Positions 19,373-27,915 of a stretch of 64,000 bases of DNA are shown piece after piece; the first letter of the stretch is position 1, and each line of letters starts with the position of its first letter. The DNA is from an uncultured Sulfolobales archaeon (GTDB lineage Archaea > Thermoproteota > Thermoprotei_A > Sulfolobales > Acidilobaceae). Where the stretch lies: positions 95,932 to 159,931 of the forward strand of contig CAKZTZ010000001.1 in NCBI GenBank assembly GCA_937921695.1. Direction: 5' to 3'. The position numbers and the translations under genes were made by a program. The notes under the pieces were generated by a model. That model was not told where the DNA came from and did not search any database. It saw nothing but the letters and a program-made list of their open reading frames with translations.

Positions 19373-20188
19373 ATGCATTCAAGCCTCACACTATACTTGA
19401 GAGACCCCGTCAAAGTCCCAGTATATGATATGAGCGGGAGCCAGCTTGATGAGATAGAGCTCCCCCCAATATTCAGGCTCCCCGTCAGGAGAGATTTGAT
19501 AAGGAGAGTCTTCCTAAGCGCTTTCACTGCAAGACTACAGCCTAAAGGCAGAGACCCCATGGCTGGCAAGAGGACTACTGCTGAGAGCCTAGGCATAGGC
19601 TATGGGATAGCTAGAGTTCCCAGGGTTAAAGGTAGTAGGAGGGCGGCTTTCATAGGCTCGGCTGTGGGGGGTATGACAACATTCCCGCCTAGGGTTGAAG
19701 CCAGGCTGTGGGAGAGGGTTAATAGGAAAGAAAAGATCCTTGGAACGCTGAGCGCCCTCTCAGCCACTTCTATAACTGAAATAGTGAGGGGGAGAGGCCA
19801 TAAGTTCTCTGTCTCAGCGCTCCCAGTAATAATAGATTCTAAAGTCCTCGGCGAAATATCTAAGACTAGCGACGCGGAGGAGCTCCTCAAGAAACTAGGG
19901 TTATATGATGATGTTTTAAGAGCTAAAGAAAACACTAGGTGGAAAGCTGGAAAAGGAAAAAGGAGAGGTAGGAGATACAAAGAACCTAAAAGCATACTAT
20001 TCATAATAGAAGACCACAAATCCCCCCTAGCAAAATCCTTAAGAAACATACCTGGAGTCGACATAGCAACACCCAAAACCCTAAGCATACTCCACCTAGC
20101 ACCCGGAGGGGAGCCCGGAAGACTAACAGTCATAACCACGGGAGCCCTAAAAGCCTTAGAAGAGAGGTTCAAGGTGAAAACGCCTTGA
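19373..20188 (+). CDS. rpl4: Large-subunit ribosomal protein L4
   Basis: This 271-residue protein is the archaeal/eukaryotic-type L4 (L1e). The long internal extension that reaches the exit tunnel is visible as [34 protein letters not shown] and [15 protein letters not shown]. The C-terminus holds [20 protein letters not shown] and [21 protein letters not shown]. The stop overlaps the TTG start of L23 by four bases. The 3' third is strikingly A-rich compared with the 5' half of rpl3. Confidence 0.97.
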   Translation: MHSSLTLYLRDPVKVPVYDMSGSQLDEIELPPIFRLPVRRDLIRRVFLSAFTARLQPKGRDPMAGKRTTAESLGIGYGIARVPRVKGSRRAAFIGSAVGGMTTFPPRVEARLWERVNRKEKILGTLSALSATSITEIVRGRGHKFSVSALPVIIDSKVLGEISKTSDAEELLKKLGLYDDVLRAKENTRWKAGKGKRRGRRYKEPKSILFIIEDHKSPLAKSLRNIPGVDIATPKTLSILHLAPGGEPGRLTVITTGALKALEERFKVKTP

Positions 20189-20439
20189 AGAACGTTATAA
20201 TAAGAGTGCACTCAAGCGAGAAAGCCAGCAGGCTCATGGACAACGAGAACATAATAACACTAACAGTAGACAGGAGAGCCACAAAACACGATGTGAAAAG
20301 AGCTTTCGAGGAAATGTTCAAAGTTAAAGTAGTAGAAGTGAGAACACTAATAACAAGCAGGGGGGAGAAGAAAGCCTACGTAAAACTCTCCCCAGAAGTT
20401 AAAGCGAGAGAAATAGCTACAAGGATAGGCATAGTGTAA
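20185..20439 (+). CDS. rpl23: Large-subunit ribosomal protein L23
   Basis: This 84-residue protein at the tunnel exit is a normal archaeal L23 with the core [37 protein letters not shown] and [21 protein letters not shown]. It starts with TTG inside the TTGA overlap with rpl4. The usual archaeal next genes (L2, S19, L22, S3) do not follow; a gap of 155 bases and a convergent Mrp gene come next. Confidence 0.96.
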   Translation: MKNVIIRVHSSEKASRLMDNENIITLTVDRRATKHDVKRAFEEMFKVKVVEVRTLITSRGEKKAYVKLSPEVKAREIATRIGIV

Positions 20440-20594
20440 GCAACCTTAAAAAGAGCCCCATCAAAAGCTAAACACCCACGTTTTAAACACGCCTAAAGCT
20501 CTGCTACTATAACTATTTACCTTCATAGAGTCTGTTCTAAAGTGTGCTGGAGTTTTACACAGTATCCAGGCTGGGAGGTTTATGAATGTGGGGG

Positions 20595-21533
20595 TTACTC
20601 TTCCTCTATTTCAGGGATTTTAGCTTTGCCTTCTTCGACTGTCTCCATGATTTTCCTGGCTATGTCTCTGAAGGCTTGGGCTGCTTCCGATTCTGGATAT
20701 TCTAGGAAGAATATTTTGCCTGCATCGTTACACTCTCTTATCCTGGGATCTATGGGGATTGCTCCTAGGAATGGTATATCGTATTCTTCAGCTATATCCT
20801 TGGCGGCGCCTTTTCCGAATATGTGTATAGTGTCTCCGTGGGGGCACCTGAAATAGCTCATGTTCTCTATTATACCTACTATGGGGACCTTCATTTTACC
20901 GATGAAAGCTACAGCTTTCTTAACTACAGACTTGGAGACTTCGCTCGGTATTGTTACTAGGATGAAACCGCTCAGCTTAGGCACAGACTGTGCTATTGTA
21001 AGATGTTCATCGCCAGTTCCAGGAGGTAAGTCTACGAGGAGGTATTCCAGGGGGCCCCAGTTAACATAGGCTAGCAGCTCCCTTATAGCTCCAGCTTTAA
21101 TAGGGCCCCTCCATATGAGCGCCACGTCATCCTTAGGTATGAGAAGCCCTATCGAGGCTACTTTAATACCTGGAGGAGCCTCTATAGGGTCAACAGTCCC
21201 ATCCATCCTCGCGAGCATGCCGTGGCCCGTTGGGATCCCAAGCATTTTATGTATGGATGGCCCGTGGAAGTCGAGGTCTAAAACCCCAACTTTCCTCCCT
21301 AAGACTGCTAGGGCGGCCGCCAGGCTTGATGTTACGAAAGACTTCCCCACCCCTCCTTTACTGCTCATTATCGCGAGTTTATACTTGATCTTCATCATGT
21401 TAGCTGTGGCCATTGCTTGCTGTTTGGCTATCTCCTTCATCCTATCAGCTACAGCCTTATAGCCTCCAGCTTGGGTTTCTCCACTCTTCCTGTAATGGTC
21501 CATCCTCAAACTTTTATCTGCATCTTTCTGCAA
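20595..21533 (-). CDS. mrp: Mrp/NBP35-type iron-sulfur carrier ATPase
   Basis: This 312-residue P-loop NTPase probably carries or transfers Fe-S clusters. The deviant Walker A MSSKGGVGKSFVTSSLA is near residues 56-72, with LDLDFHGPSIHKMLGIP and LLVDLPPGTGDEHL further on. The C-terminal pair of Cys expected of the family is present in part: YFRCPHGD near residue 237. The N-terminal 45 residues are a Lys/Ala-rich helix. It starts at TTG with a G-rich site upstream. It stands alone, divergent from the DHPS-like gene. Confidence 0.9.
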   Translation of the reverse strand: MQKDADKSLRMDHYRKSGETQAGGYKAVADRMKEIAKQQAMATANMMKIKYKLAIMSSKGGVGKSFVTSSLAAALAVLGRKVGVLDLDFHGPSIHKMLGIPTGHGMLARMDGTVDPIEAPPGIKVASIGLLIPKDDVALIWRGPIKAGAIRELLAYVNWGPLEYLLVDLPPGTGDEHLTIAQSVPKLSGFILVTIPSEVSKSVVKKAVAFIGKMKVPIVGIIENMSYFRCPHGDTIHIFGKGAAKDIAEEYDIPFLGAIPIDPRIRECNDAGKIFFLEYPESEAAQAFRDIARKIMETVEEGKAKIPEIEEE

Positions 21534-21643
21534 CTTTAACCCCCCTTCTCTATAAAGTGTTCAGCGATTAAATTAACATATTATTAATATTGTTAGTTTG
21601 CCGTTTAAAAACGCGCGCAAAGCCGGCTTCTAGGGGGCTAGAG

Positions 21644-22945
21644 TTGAAGCTAGCATTAATAACTACCCTGGAAGAGTTTGACGAGACCATTATTAGGAAC
21701 TTGGAAACCCTAGGATACCACGTTACTGTTATTAAAGTTGTAAGCTTGAGCCCAGAAGCGTTGTCAGAGGCTTTAGAGGGTTTAGAGTTCGACTACGCTA
21801 TAGTTCCAGGTTCTTCACCCCACGACTATGGGGGGCTAGAGTTTAAGGTTGTTAAGGGCTCTGTGTCACCATATACTCTACCATATATTTTATCGCTCGC
21901 GAGCCCAAGGGTTCTCAGCCCGAAAGTTCAAGCTGAGAAGGTTTTAGGGCCCAACGTTATGGCTGAAGTTGCTGAGAGAGTTTACATGGACATATTATCC
22001 TCTCTAGAACCCGCTTTCACCGTTGGAGGTTTAAAAGTACCCCGCAAGCCCCCTCCCATCTTAGTAGCCTCAGACATATACGTTACAGAGTCTAGGGTTG
22101 GCGATGCTGCTGTTGAAGAGTCCTCCTACAGGTTATCTGAGGGCGCCGACATAATTGTTCTAAGCTCTCACCCGACTTTAAACAGTAGGCTATACCTTGA
22201 CACTTTAGAGGCTGTAATGAGCTCCCTGGGGAAGCCTGTGGCAGCAGACCCTGCGCGGCTTGAAACGCTTGTAGAAGCAGTAGATATGGGAGCCCAGATA
22301 GCTATGAGCCTAACCCCGGGGGATCTAGACAGGATACCTAAAACATTGAGAGATAAAGCTGCCTACGTCATCATACCCGGGGAAACCTCAAACTGGGAAG
22401 CTAGAGTTGATATTCTAGAGAGGGCTCATAGTAGGGCTCTCGAGCTGGGGTATAATAGTGTGATATTAGACCCGATAGTTAACCCCCCAGTTTACAGGGG
22501 CACGCTAGACTCCCTCATAGCCTCCAGGATACTCTCAAAACTCGGAGCCCCAATAATGCTCGGGCTTAACAACGCTGTTGAAATGGCTGACATAGACACG
22601 CACGCCTCAACAGCCACACTAATAATGTTAGCCTGTGAAGCCGGGGCATCCATAGTAATGGTGGGGGAGGAAAGCTACAAAGCCCGGGGGAACACTAGGG
22701 AAGCAGCTAGAGCGGCTAGAATGGCCTCAATATCTCTGAAACTTAAAACCCCACCCAAAGACATGGGAATATCAATACTAGACTTTAAAGGCAAGAACCC
22801 CCCGGAAGGGCTGGAATACCTGGGAAGAGGTAGGGTGAAAATTAAAAAACTGGGGTTAGAAGTTAACTGTAGAGATAAGAACTCCCTAGAGGAGTTAAAG
22901 AATTATTGGAACCTCCTAGGGGAGGCGTGTAGGCCCTGGGTTTAA
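21644..22945 (+). CDS. Dihydropteroate synthase-like archaeal protein
   Basis: This 433-residue protein has an N-terminal archaeal domain (LALITTLEEFDETIIRNLET) and a C-terminal TIM-barrel half related to dihydropteroate synthase. Barrel segments include GADIIVLSSHPTLNS, DPARLETLVEAVDMG and LDPIVNPPVYRGTL. It ends with an archaeal DUF6513-like tail. The family occurs widely in archaea that make modified folates, but its reaction is not established. I chose TTG 21644 (MKLALITT) because it gives the family-like N-terminus; an upstream in-frame TTG would add 18 atypical residues. It overlaps the next, convergent gene by four bases. Confidence 0.7.
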   Translation: MKLALITTLEEFDETIIRNLETLGYHVTVIKVVSLSPEALSEALEGLEFDYAIVPGSSPHDYGGLEFKVVKGSVSPYTLPYILSLASPRVLSPKVQAEKVLGPNVMAEVAERVYMDILSSLEPAFTVGGLKVPRKPPPILVASDIYVTESRVGDAAVEESSYRLSEGADIIVLSSHPTLNSRLYLDTLEAVMSSLGKPVAADPARLETLVEAVDMGAQIAMSLTPGDLDRIPKTLRDKAAYVIIPGETSNWEARVDILERAHSRALELGYNSVILDPIVNPPVYRGTLDSLIASRILSKLGAPIMLGLNNAVEMADIDTHASTATLIMLACEAGASIVMVGEESYKARGNTREAARAARMASISLKLKTPPKDMGISILDFKGKNPPEGLEYLGRGRVKIKKLGLEVNCRDKNSLEELKNYWNLLGEACRPWV

Positions 22946-23673
22946 CGTTCTTCTAGCTCTTTTTTAACCTCCTCTTGGAGTTCCCTTATCTTCTTAATGT
23001 TCTCTCTAACTTTCTCAAGCCATTCCTTTGAAGCTTCTATACCCTTCCTGACGAAGAACGCTACAGCTTCACTCCTACTCTTAAATATACCGGCATCTAC
23101 AAGCTCATCTACAACCTTAGCATCCTCCTCTCTAAGCCTTATAGAGGATACTACAGTAGCTGCTGAAACACTCTCAGCAACCCTCCTAACCTCCTCTAAC
23201 GCGGACTTTAAAGCCTCCCCAACTTCCTTGCCCACGATCCTGGTGAGCCTCTGAGGCATAACTGTTATGGCGGTCCAGTAGGGGTCTCTCTTAATCCTTA
23301 TAAACTTCATAACCGGAACTTGATCCTCAATCTTCTTTATAACATCTTCATACTTCCTAGTAAACTCTTCAACCCTACTCTCTATAAGCTTCTCGACTTC
23401 CTCAACCGCCTGGGAGAGGCTTTTGTCACCAGCCCTCTCAGCCTCCCGCTTCAAGTCTTTCAATGATCTTTTAGCTTCTAGGAGCTCTTCCCCGAAATCG
23501 TCCACTATATCTTCAAGCTTCTTCGCTAGATATTTGAATCTGAAAGGCCCCCTCCAGTACATTGTCTCTTCAACGAGCTCCTCAAGCTCTCTAACAGCCT
23601 CCCTGTACGCGCTCTCTATTTTATTCTTAAGTTTTTCAATCTCTCCTTCAAACTTACTCAAACCCTTCACCAT
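22942..23673 (-). CDS. Coiled-coil protein with C-terminal ribbon-helix-helix-like domain
   Basis: This 243-residue protein has two parts. Residues 1-120 are long charged coiled coils (EGEIEKLKNKIESAYREAVR and onwards). Residues about 178-215 read VVSSIRLREEDAKVVDELVD then AGIFKSRSEAVAFFVRKGIE, the strand-helix-helix pattern of RHH DNA-binding domains, followed by a final coiled coil. It may be a DNA-binding or chromatin-associated protein. Three copies of a TGTAATRTT-type motif just upstream suggest autoregulation. No enzyme motif is visible. Confidence 0.72.
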   Translation of the reverse strand: MVKGLSKFEGEIEKLKNKIESAYREAVRELEELVEETMYWRGPFRFKYLAKKLEDIVDDFGEELLEAKRSLKDLKREAERAGDKSLSQAVEEVEKLIESRVEEFTRKYEDVIKKIEDQVPVMKFIRIKRDPYWTAITVMPQRLTRIVGKEVGEALKSALEEVRRVAESVSAATVVSSIRLREEDAKVVDELVDAGIFKSRSEAVAFFVRKGIEASKEWLEKVRENIKKIRELQEEVKKELEER

Positions 23674-23676
23674 ACA

Positions 23677-23755
23677 TGTAATATTGTAAGCCGGAAGTTT
23701 AAATTCTTTAAGTTAACGTAATATTTAATCTTTTAAATTTTATATTAACATTACA
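23677..23755. promoter_or_regulatory. Three related AT-rich motifs upstream of the RHH protein gene
   Basis: The copies are TGTAATATTGTAA at 23677-23689, CGTAATATTTAA at 23717-23728 and TTAACATTACA at 23745-23755, whose complement is TGTAATGTTAA. The first touches the start of the RHH gene; the others lie between it and the divergent oxidoreductase gene. Such repeated short elements are what an RHH dimer would bind. The gap is AT-rich, so chance similarity must be excluded. Confidence 0.4.
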
Positions 23756-23884
23756 TTTTTCCCTACTTATAATTAGCGAAGCCAGCCACATCTAAAGAAA
23801 AAGCTTAAAAGTTACAGCAAACCCTATAAAATACTGGAGCAGAGCTAGATGCTCTAAGAGAACATACGTGAGGGTGTCACAACT

Positions 23885-24937
23885 TTGAACTACGATTTTA
23901 TAGTACTAGGCTCCGGAATATCGGGGCTCTCCACCGCCCTAATGCTGGGGGAGAAGGGTTACAGGGTAGCGCTCGTGGGGACTCCAGAGCTTATGGTTCT
24001 AGTTGGGGGGAGCTCCTCGGGCATACTAACATATCATATGGATGAGCCTTTCATAGACTGGTCTCTCAGGACGCTAGACTTCTACAAGAGGATAGACGGC
24101 AAAAGTATATTGAAGGCTGGCCCCAGCCTATGGTTCTCGCCTAGCGAGCCGTTCGTTAGAAAAACCCTAAACAGGGTGGCTGAGGCCGGGTTAAAATACA
24201 GGATCCTGGACTCGGATCAGGTTAGAGAGCTCCCCTTTAAGACTGTAGAGGGGGAGATAATTGCTATGGCCGAGCTTTACACTATAGCTGTAGGAAGGCT
24301 GTTTAAGGGTATCCTGAAAATAGTTGGAGATGTGAACGTTGAAATAGTGGAGGGGTGGGGGAGCCTTAAAGAGAATACTGTAACAGTGAGGGGTGAAACT
24401 CTTAGAGGCGAAGTTATAGTGGCCGCGGGCCCGTGGAGTAAAGAAATAGTAAACCTCGAGAACACGATAATATATAAGTGTCAGGCGGTGAGGCTGGAAG
24501 AGCCTCAAATAGATTACACTATAATAGATGATGTTAAAGGCTACTACGCCTCTAAAACAGAAGACAACACTATAGCCTTAGGGGACGGGATAAAGATCGA
24601 GGTGAAAGAGCCTGAGGAAGCCTTCAAGCCAGACAACTGTGTCGTAGAAGAGATCATAAGGAGGGCGGAGAGCAGGGGCATAATATCAAAACCGAAAATC
24701 TCATACACAGTATCGGCACCCTGCATAGGGACGGGAGACTCATACCCCCTAGTAGGTGAGGTTAAAGAAGGGGTCTACGTTATAACAGCCCTCGACGGGG
24801 TAGGATTCTCAATAGGGCCGGCCCTAGCAGAACTCCTAGTAGAACATTTAACCAGGGGGGCGAAAATACCGGGAGAACTAGACCCCAAGAGAAACATAGG
24901 TAACAAGAACCCGATAGAGCCCGTAGACCCCCCGTGA
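23885..24937 (+). CDS. FAD-dependent oxidoreductase of the D-amino-acid oxidase family
   Basis: This 350-residue protein has a dinucleotide-binding N-terminus (FIVLGSGISGLSTALMLGEK) and a C-terminal FAD loop (LVGEVKEGVYVITALDGVGF then SIGPALAELLVEHL). This fits the glycine/D-amino-acid oxidase superfamily, including amine and D-proline dehydrogenases. The substrate cannot be read. It starts with TTG, eight bases after GAGGGTG. No signal or membrane segment is seen. It is divergent from the RHH gene and convergent with the peptidase. Confidence 0.82.
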   Translation: MNYDFIVLGSGISGLSTALMLGEKGYRVALVGTPELMVLVGGSSSGILTYHMDEPFIDWSLRTLDFYKRIDGKSILKAGPSLWFSPSEPFVRKTLNRVAEAGLKYRILDSDQVRELPFKTVEGEIIAMAELYTIAVGRLFKGILKIVGDVNVEIVEGWGSLKENTVTVRGETLRGEVIVAAGPWSKEIVNLENTIIYKCQAVRLEEPQIDYTIIDDVKGYYASKTEDNTIALGDGIKIEVKEPEEAFKPDNCVVEEIIRRAESRGIISKPKISYTVSAPCIGTGDSYPLVGEVKEGVYVITALDGVGFSIGPALAELLVEHLTRGAKIPGELDPKRNIGNKNPIEPVDPP

Positions 24938-24947
24938 GCTCAGCGTT

Positions 24948-24959
24948 CCCCGGCCGGGG
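24948..24959. terminator. GC palindrome between convergent genes
   Basis: The perfect 12-base palindrome CCCCGGCCGGGG lies in the 39-base gap between the 3' ends of the FAD oxidoreductase and the M32 peptidase. It could help separate the two transcripts. No T-run follows on either strand, so the terminator call is tentative. Confidence 0.3.
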
Positions 24960-24976
24960 GCGGCGGGCCTCTAGTT

Positions 24977-26464
24977 CTAGCCCCTTATCTTCTCCTCTAG
25001 GTATTTGTTGAAGTATTCAGTGTTCACAGGCTCTCCAAGGCTTTTCTCTAAGAGTTGCTTAGGCGGGTATGTGGCTCCATACTTGTGTATGTGCTCTCTT
25101 AGGAACACTTTTAGGTCGCCCAGCTTGTTAGCTTCAATTATATCGCTCAGCCTCGCCAGCTTCTTCTCTATAGTGGCTTTTATCTGAGCAGCTATTATGT
25201 TGCCTAAAGTGTATGTGGGGAAGTAGCCTATGTAAGCTATTGACCAGTGTATGTCTTGCATCACGCCCTCAGAGGGGTTTCCGGGTCTTAAGCCTAGTAG
25301 TTCATCCATCATGTTATCCCAGAGTTCTGGGAGCTCATCTACTTTAACTTCACCAGCCACCATTAGCCTTTCAAGCTTATACCTCAAGTATATGTGTAGG
25401 TTGTATGTTACCTCGTCAGCGTCAACTCTTATGAGGCTGGGCCTCACTATGTTGAAATACTTGTAGAGCTCCTCTTCACTATATCCCCTTGTGAACTCTA
25501 AATGTTTATCTAATATAGGCTTCACTAGCCTAGTAAACTCTAGACTCCTACCTATAATGTTTTCCCAGAACCTACTCTGGCTCTCATGGACCCCCAGGCT
25601 CGCGCCCCGAGCTAGGGGTGTCATGGCGAGGCCCTCATCTACCTGGAGGTCGTAGAGGGCGTGGCCGAACTCGTGTATGACGGCGAACATGCTCCTCCTA
25701 AAGTCTACACCTTCATATCTCGTTGTTATCCTAACATCTCTGAGCCCTATACCGCTAGTGAATGGGTGGGCGCTTACATCAAGCCTCCCCCTGCTCCAAG
25801 GGAATCCCAGTATGTCGAGTATCTCCCTGTTAACAGCCTCCATAGACTCCCTAGTGTAGGCTACACTCTCTAGAGGGTGGCTCTTAGGGAAACGGCCTAC
25901 GCTCAAGGCTTCATCTAAAACCTTCCTTATAGTCGGGACTATAGATGTGAATATGCTGTCAACATCCCTATCCCTCAGCCCCTCCTCGTAGAAGTCTAGG
26001 AGCGCGTCGTAAGGGTGCTCTTCATAGCCCACATGCTCTGCAACCTCCCTAGTAAGCTCCACTATTCTAGAGAGGTAGGGCTTGAAAGCCCCGAAATCCC
26101 CCCGAGGCCTAGCCTCCCTCCACACTTTTGAAGCCTCCTGTCTAAGCTTCGCAAGCTCATACTGGACCCTCTCAGGTATCTTCCTAATCCTATCTATCTC
26201 CCTCGAGAGAACCCTGACAACACCCCTCTCATAGTCGTTCAACCCTTCAGCATCCCTCAACATGTCAACCATGGGCGCGATATCGTTCAACAAGAGCCTC
26301 CTACTAAGAAGGGAGAGCTCTGCTGAAGCAACAGCCCTCTCAAAAACGCTCTCACGAGGCATGTAAGTCTCAGAATCCCAGCCCATGAGGCTCATAGAGT
26401 AGCCTAAAGCCCAGAGAGCCCTATACTTCTCTAGAAGTTCTAGGACGCGCTTATCCTCAAACAC
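24977..26464 (-). CDS. Carboxypeptidase Taq family (M32) metallopeptidase
   Basis: This 495-residue zinc carboxypeptidase removes C-terminal residues from peptides in the cytoplasm. The zinc motif HEFGH is in FAVIHEFGHALYD and the third ligand region is GVHESQSRFWENIIGR. Other family blocks are VSAHPFTSGIGLRDVRITTR, VDADEVTYNLHIYLRY and WSIAYIGYFPTYTLGN. The start is placed at GTG 26464 because AAGGTG lies six bases before it; GTG 26473 would add three residues. Length is normal for the family. Confidence 0.93.
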   Translation of the reverse strand: MFEDKRVLELLEKYRALWALGYSMSLMGWDSETYMPRESVFERAVASAELSLLSRRLLLNDIAPMVDMLRDAEGLNDYERGVVRVLSREIDRIRKIPERVQYELAKLRQEASKVWREARPRGDFGAFKPYLSRIVELTREVAEHVGYEEHPYDALLDFYEEGLRDRDVDSIFTSIVPTIRKVLDEALSVGRFPKSHPLESVAYTRESMEAVNREILDILGFPWSRGRLDVSAHPFTSGIGLRDVRITTRYEGVDFRRSMFAVIHEFGHALYDLQVDEGLAMTPLARGASLGVHESQSRFWENIIGRSLEFTRLVKPILDKHLEFTRGYSEEELYKYFNIVRPSLIRVDADEVTYNLHIYLRYKLERLMVAGEVKVDELPELWDNMMDELLGLRPGNPSEGVMQDIHWSIAYIGYFPTYTLGNIIAAQIKATIEKKLARLSDIIEANKLGDLKVFLREHIHKYGATYPPKQLLEKSLGEPVNTEYFNKYLEEKIRG

Positions 26465-26553
26465 CGCTAACACCTTAAAAGGCTGGGAAGCCCTAAACCT
26501 TAATAAAACTACTATATATAGCGGGTCGACCCAGTGAAACCAGGGGTTGAAGC

Positions 26554-27192
26554 TTGGATAGTAGAAGGGTGTGGAGGGCTAGCGAAGCCCTAGCAGCAAG
26601 GCACCTGGAATCCCAAGGGTTCAAAATAATAGATATGCATAGGAAGATCGCTGTGGGCGGGGTGGAAGTTTCAGACATAGATATAGTCGCGTTGAAAAAT
26701 GGAGAATACTACGCTGTAGAAGTCAAAGCAGGTAGTGCGGACGTTGACGCTGTAAGGCAAATCTACGTAAACTCTAAACTCGCAGGCATGAAGCCCATGC
26801 TAGTAGCTCGGGGCCTAGCCGATGAGAGGGCTCTAGTAGTAGCTAGAGAGCTTGGAGTCGAGCTTAACATACTACCAGACACTATAGTAGTAGATGTTAA
26901 CGAGCTGAGGGAAGCTGTTTACGACGCTGTCTACTCGGCATTAAACGACTTACTATACTATGTTACAGTATGCGATAAGATGAGCGGGGAAGAAATTAAA
27001 ATAGTAGAAACGCTGGCGAGCTGCGAGAGTATTTCCGACGCCGCGGAGAAACTGGGCGTGAACGAGGGCGAGCTCATATCGCAAATAGCTAAACTATCTA
27101 ATAAAAACCTCCTACCTAGAGGGGTTCCTTTTAGAAACCTAGTACTAGTATCTAGGATCATAATATTGGCGTGTTCTCGAGGAAAACCTTAA
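26554..27192 (+). CDS. RecB-type nuclease fold protein with C-terminal helix-turn-helix
   Basis: This 212-residue crenarchaeal protein has a restriction-endonuclease-like core near residues 10-75. LAARHLESQGFKIIDMHRKI supplies the N-terminal helix, VSDIDIVALKN the Asp and YYAVEVKAGSADVDAVRQI the Glu-X-Lys of the PD-(D/E)XK active site. The rest (VKIVETLASCESISDAAEKL and onwards) looks like a winged helix. It could act on DNA in repair. It starts with TTG and is divergent from the peptidase gene. Confidence 0.72.
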   Translation: MDSRRVWRASEALAARHLESQGFKIIDMHRKIAVGGVEVSDIDIVALKNGEYYAVEVKAGSADVDAVRQIYVNSKLAGMKPMLVARGLADERALVVARELGVELNILPDTIVVDVNELREAVYDAVYSALNDLLYYVTVCDKMSGEEIKIVETLASCESISDAAEKLGVNEGELISQIAKLSNKNLLPRGVPFRNLVLVSRIIILACSRGKP

Positions 27193-27193
27193 C

Positions 27194-27403
27194 CTATATA
27201 CGTCTCATAACAGTATGGGATTCAATGATCTCCCTAAATGTCAACTTGTAATGCTTAGCTTCAGTTAAACCTTCAAGGCCTATCATGCTTTCTAGCTCAG
27301 AGAGTAAGCTTGTAGGTAGCATTAATAATTCTTCGGAATCTAAGCCTATGTTACTCCCTTTTCTCCCTAACGCTTCCTTTAACGCGTTTATTATGCTTTT
27401 CAT
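27194..27403 (-). CDS. Small hypothetical protein (69 residues)
   Basis: I do not recognise this short, helical, mildly acidic protein (MKSIINALKEALGRKGSNIG to EAKHYKLTFREIIESHTVM). It has no membrane segment or Cys. Support comes from GGGAG about six bases before the ATG, a codon pattern like its neighbours, and tight convergence with the nuclease gene (one base between stops). Confidence 0.5.
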   Translation of the reverse strand: MKSIINALKEALGRKGSNIGLDSEELLMLPTSLLSELESMIGLEGLTEAKHYKLTFREIIESHTVMRRI

Positions 27404-27492
27404 CCTGGATCTCCCTATTTAACAGTGTTAACTAGAGCTTTTAAGCTAGAGGTTTATAGATATAAATAGCTATTAATACTGTAAGCCCACCT

Positions 27493-27504
27493 TTTACATG
27501 TAAA
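27493..27504. promoter_or_regulatory. Palindrome TTTACATGTAAA between divergent genes
   Basis: A perfect 12-base palindrome lies in the 261-base gap between the 69-residue protein gene (minus) and the sulfur-gene pair (plus). It is about 90 bases from the former start and about 120 upstream of the latter's Box A-like TTTAATAA at 27622-27629. It could be an operator; no regulator is identified. Confidence 0.3.
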
Positions 27505-27664
27505 TTTTTCTTAACAAGATACTAGCCCAGGAGATCATACAAGCACACTTATAGCTTAAGTATTCCACATTATCATTCATATCTAAGCTAGTTATCCCTA
27601 TTATTTTGTTTAAATCATGTATTTAATAACGTTAGATTAGAGTATGATATATTAGGTGTTCTGT

Positions 27665-27910
27665 ATGGCTGAAAAGAGAATAGAGCTCACTAAGGAGGCT
27701 TGGAAGACGTGCACGGATAAGCCTTCCGTCAAGCTTATGATGACTCTTGAGGAAGCTTCAGAAGGCGATATTATAGTTGTTGTTGGGGAGGAAGATTTCG
27801 CCCCCTCATCTATGGTTATGAAAGTTGTTGGGAGATGGGATATTGAAGTTCTAGATTTTGATAGTGACGGCTACCTTTATACTTTGAAGGTTAGGAAGGT
27901 TAAGGGTTAG
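27665..27910 (+). CDS. Small protein paired with cysteine desulfurase, TusA-like candidate
   Basis: This 81-residue protein starts at ATG 27665 with AGGTG six bases before it. Its pattern (Cys near residue 16 in WKTCTDKPSVKLMMTL, then a helix ending in SEGDIIVVVGEE and a strand VVGRWDIEVLDFD) resembles the TusA two-layer fold, but the Cys-Pro pair of TusA is missing. It is five bases ahead of the cysteine desulfurase gene, so a sulfur acceptor or relay role is likely though unproven. Confidence 0.6.
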   Translation: MAEKRIELTKEAWKTCTDKPSVKLMMTLEEASEGDIIVVVGEEDFAPSSMVMKVVGRWDIEVLDFDSDGYLYTLKVRKVKG

Positions 27911-27915
27911 GGCCC

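Noticed and set aside
23677-23755. Possible short CRISPR-like repeats
   Set aside because: Three short, imperfect motifs of unequal spacing do not form a repeat-spacer array. No cas gene occurs in the window.
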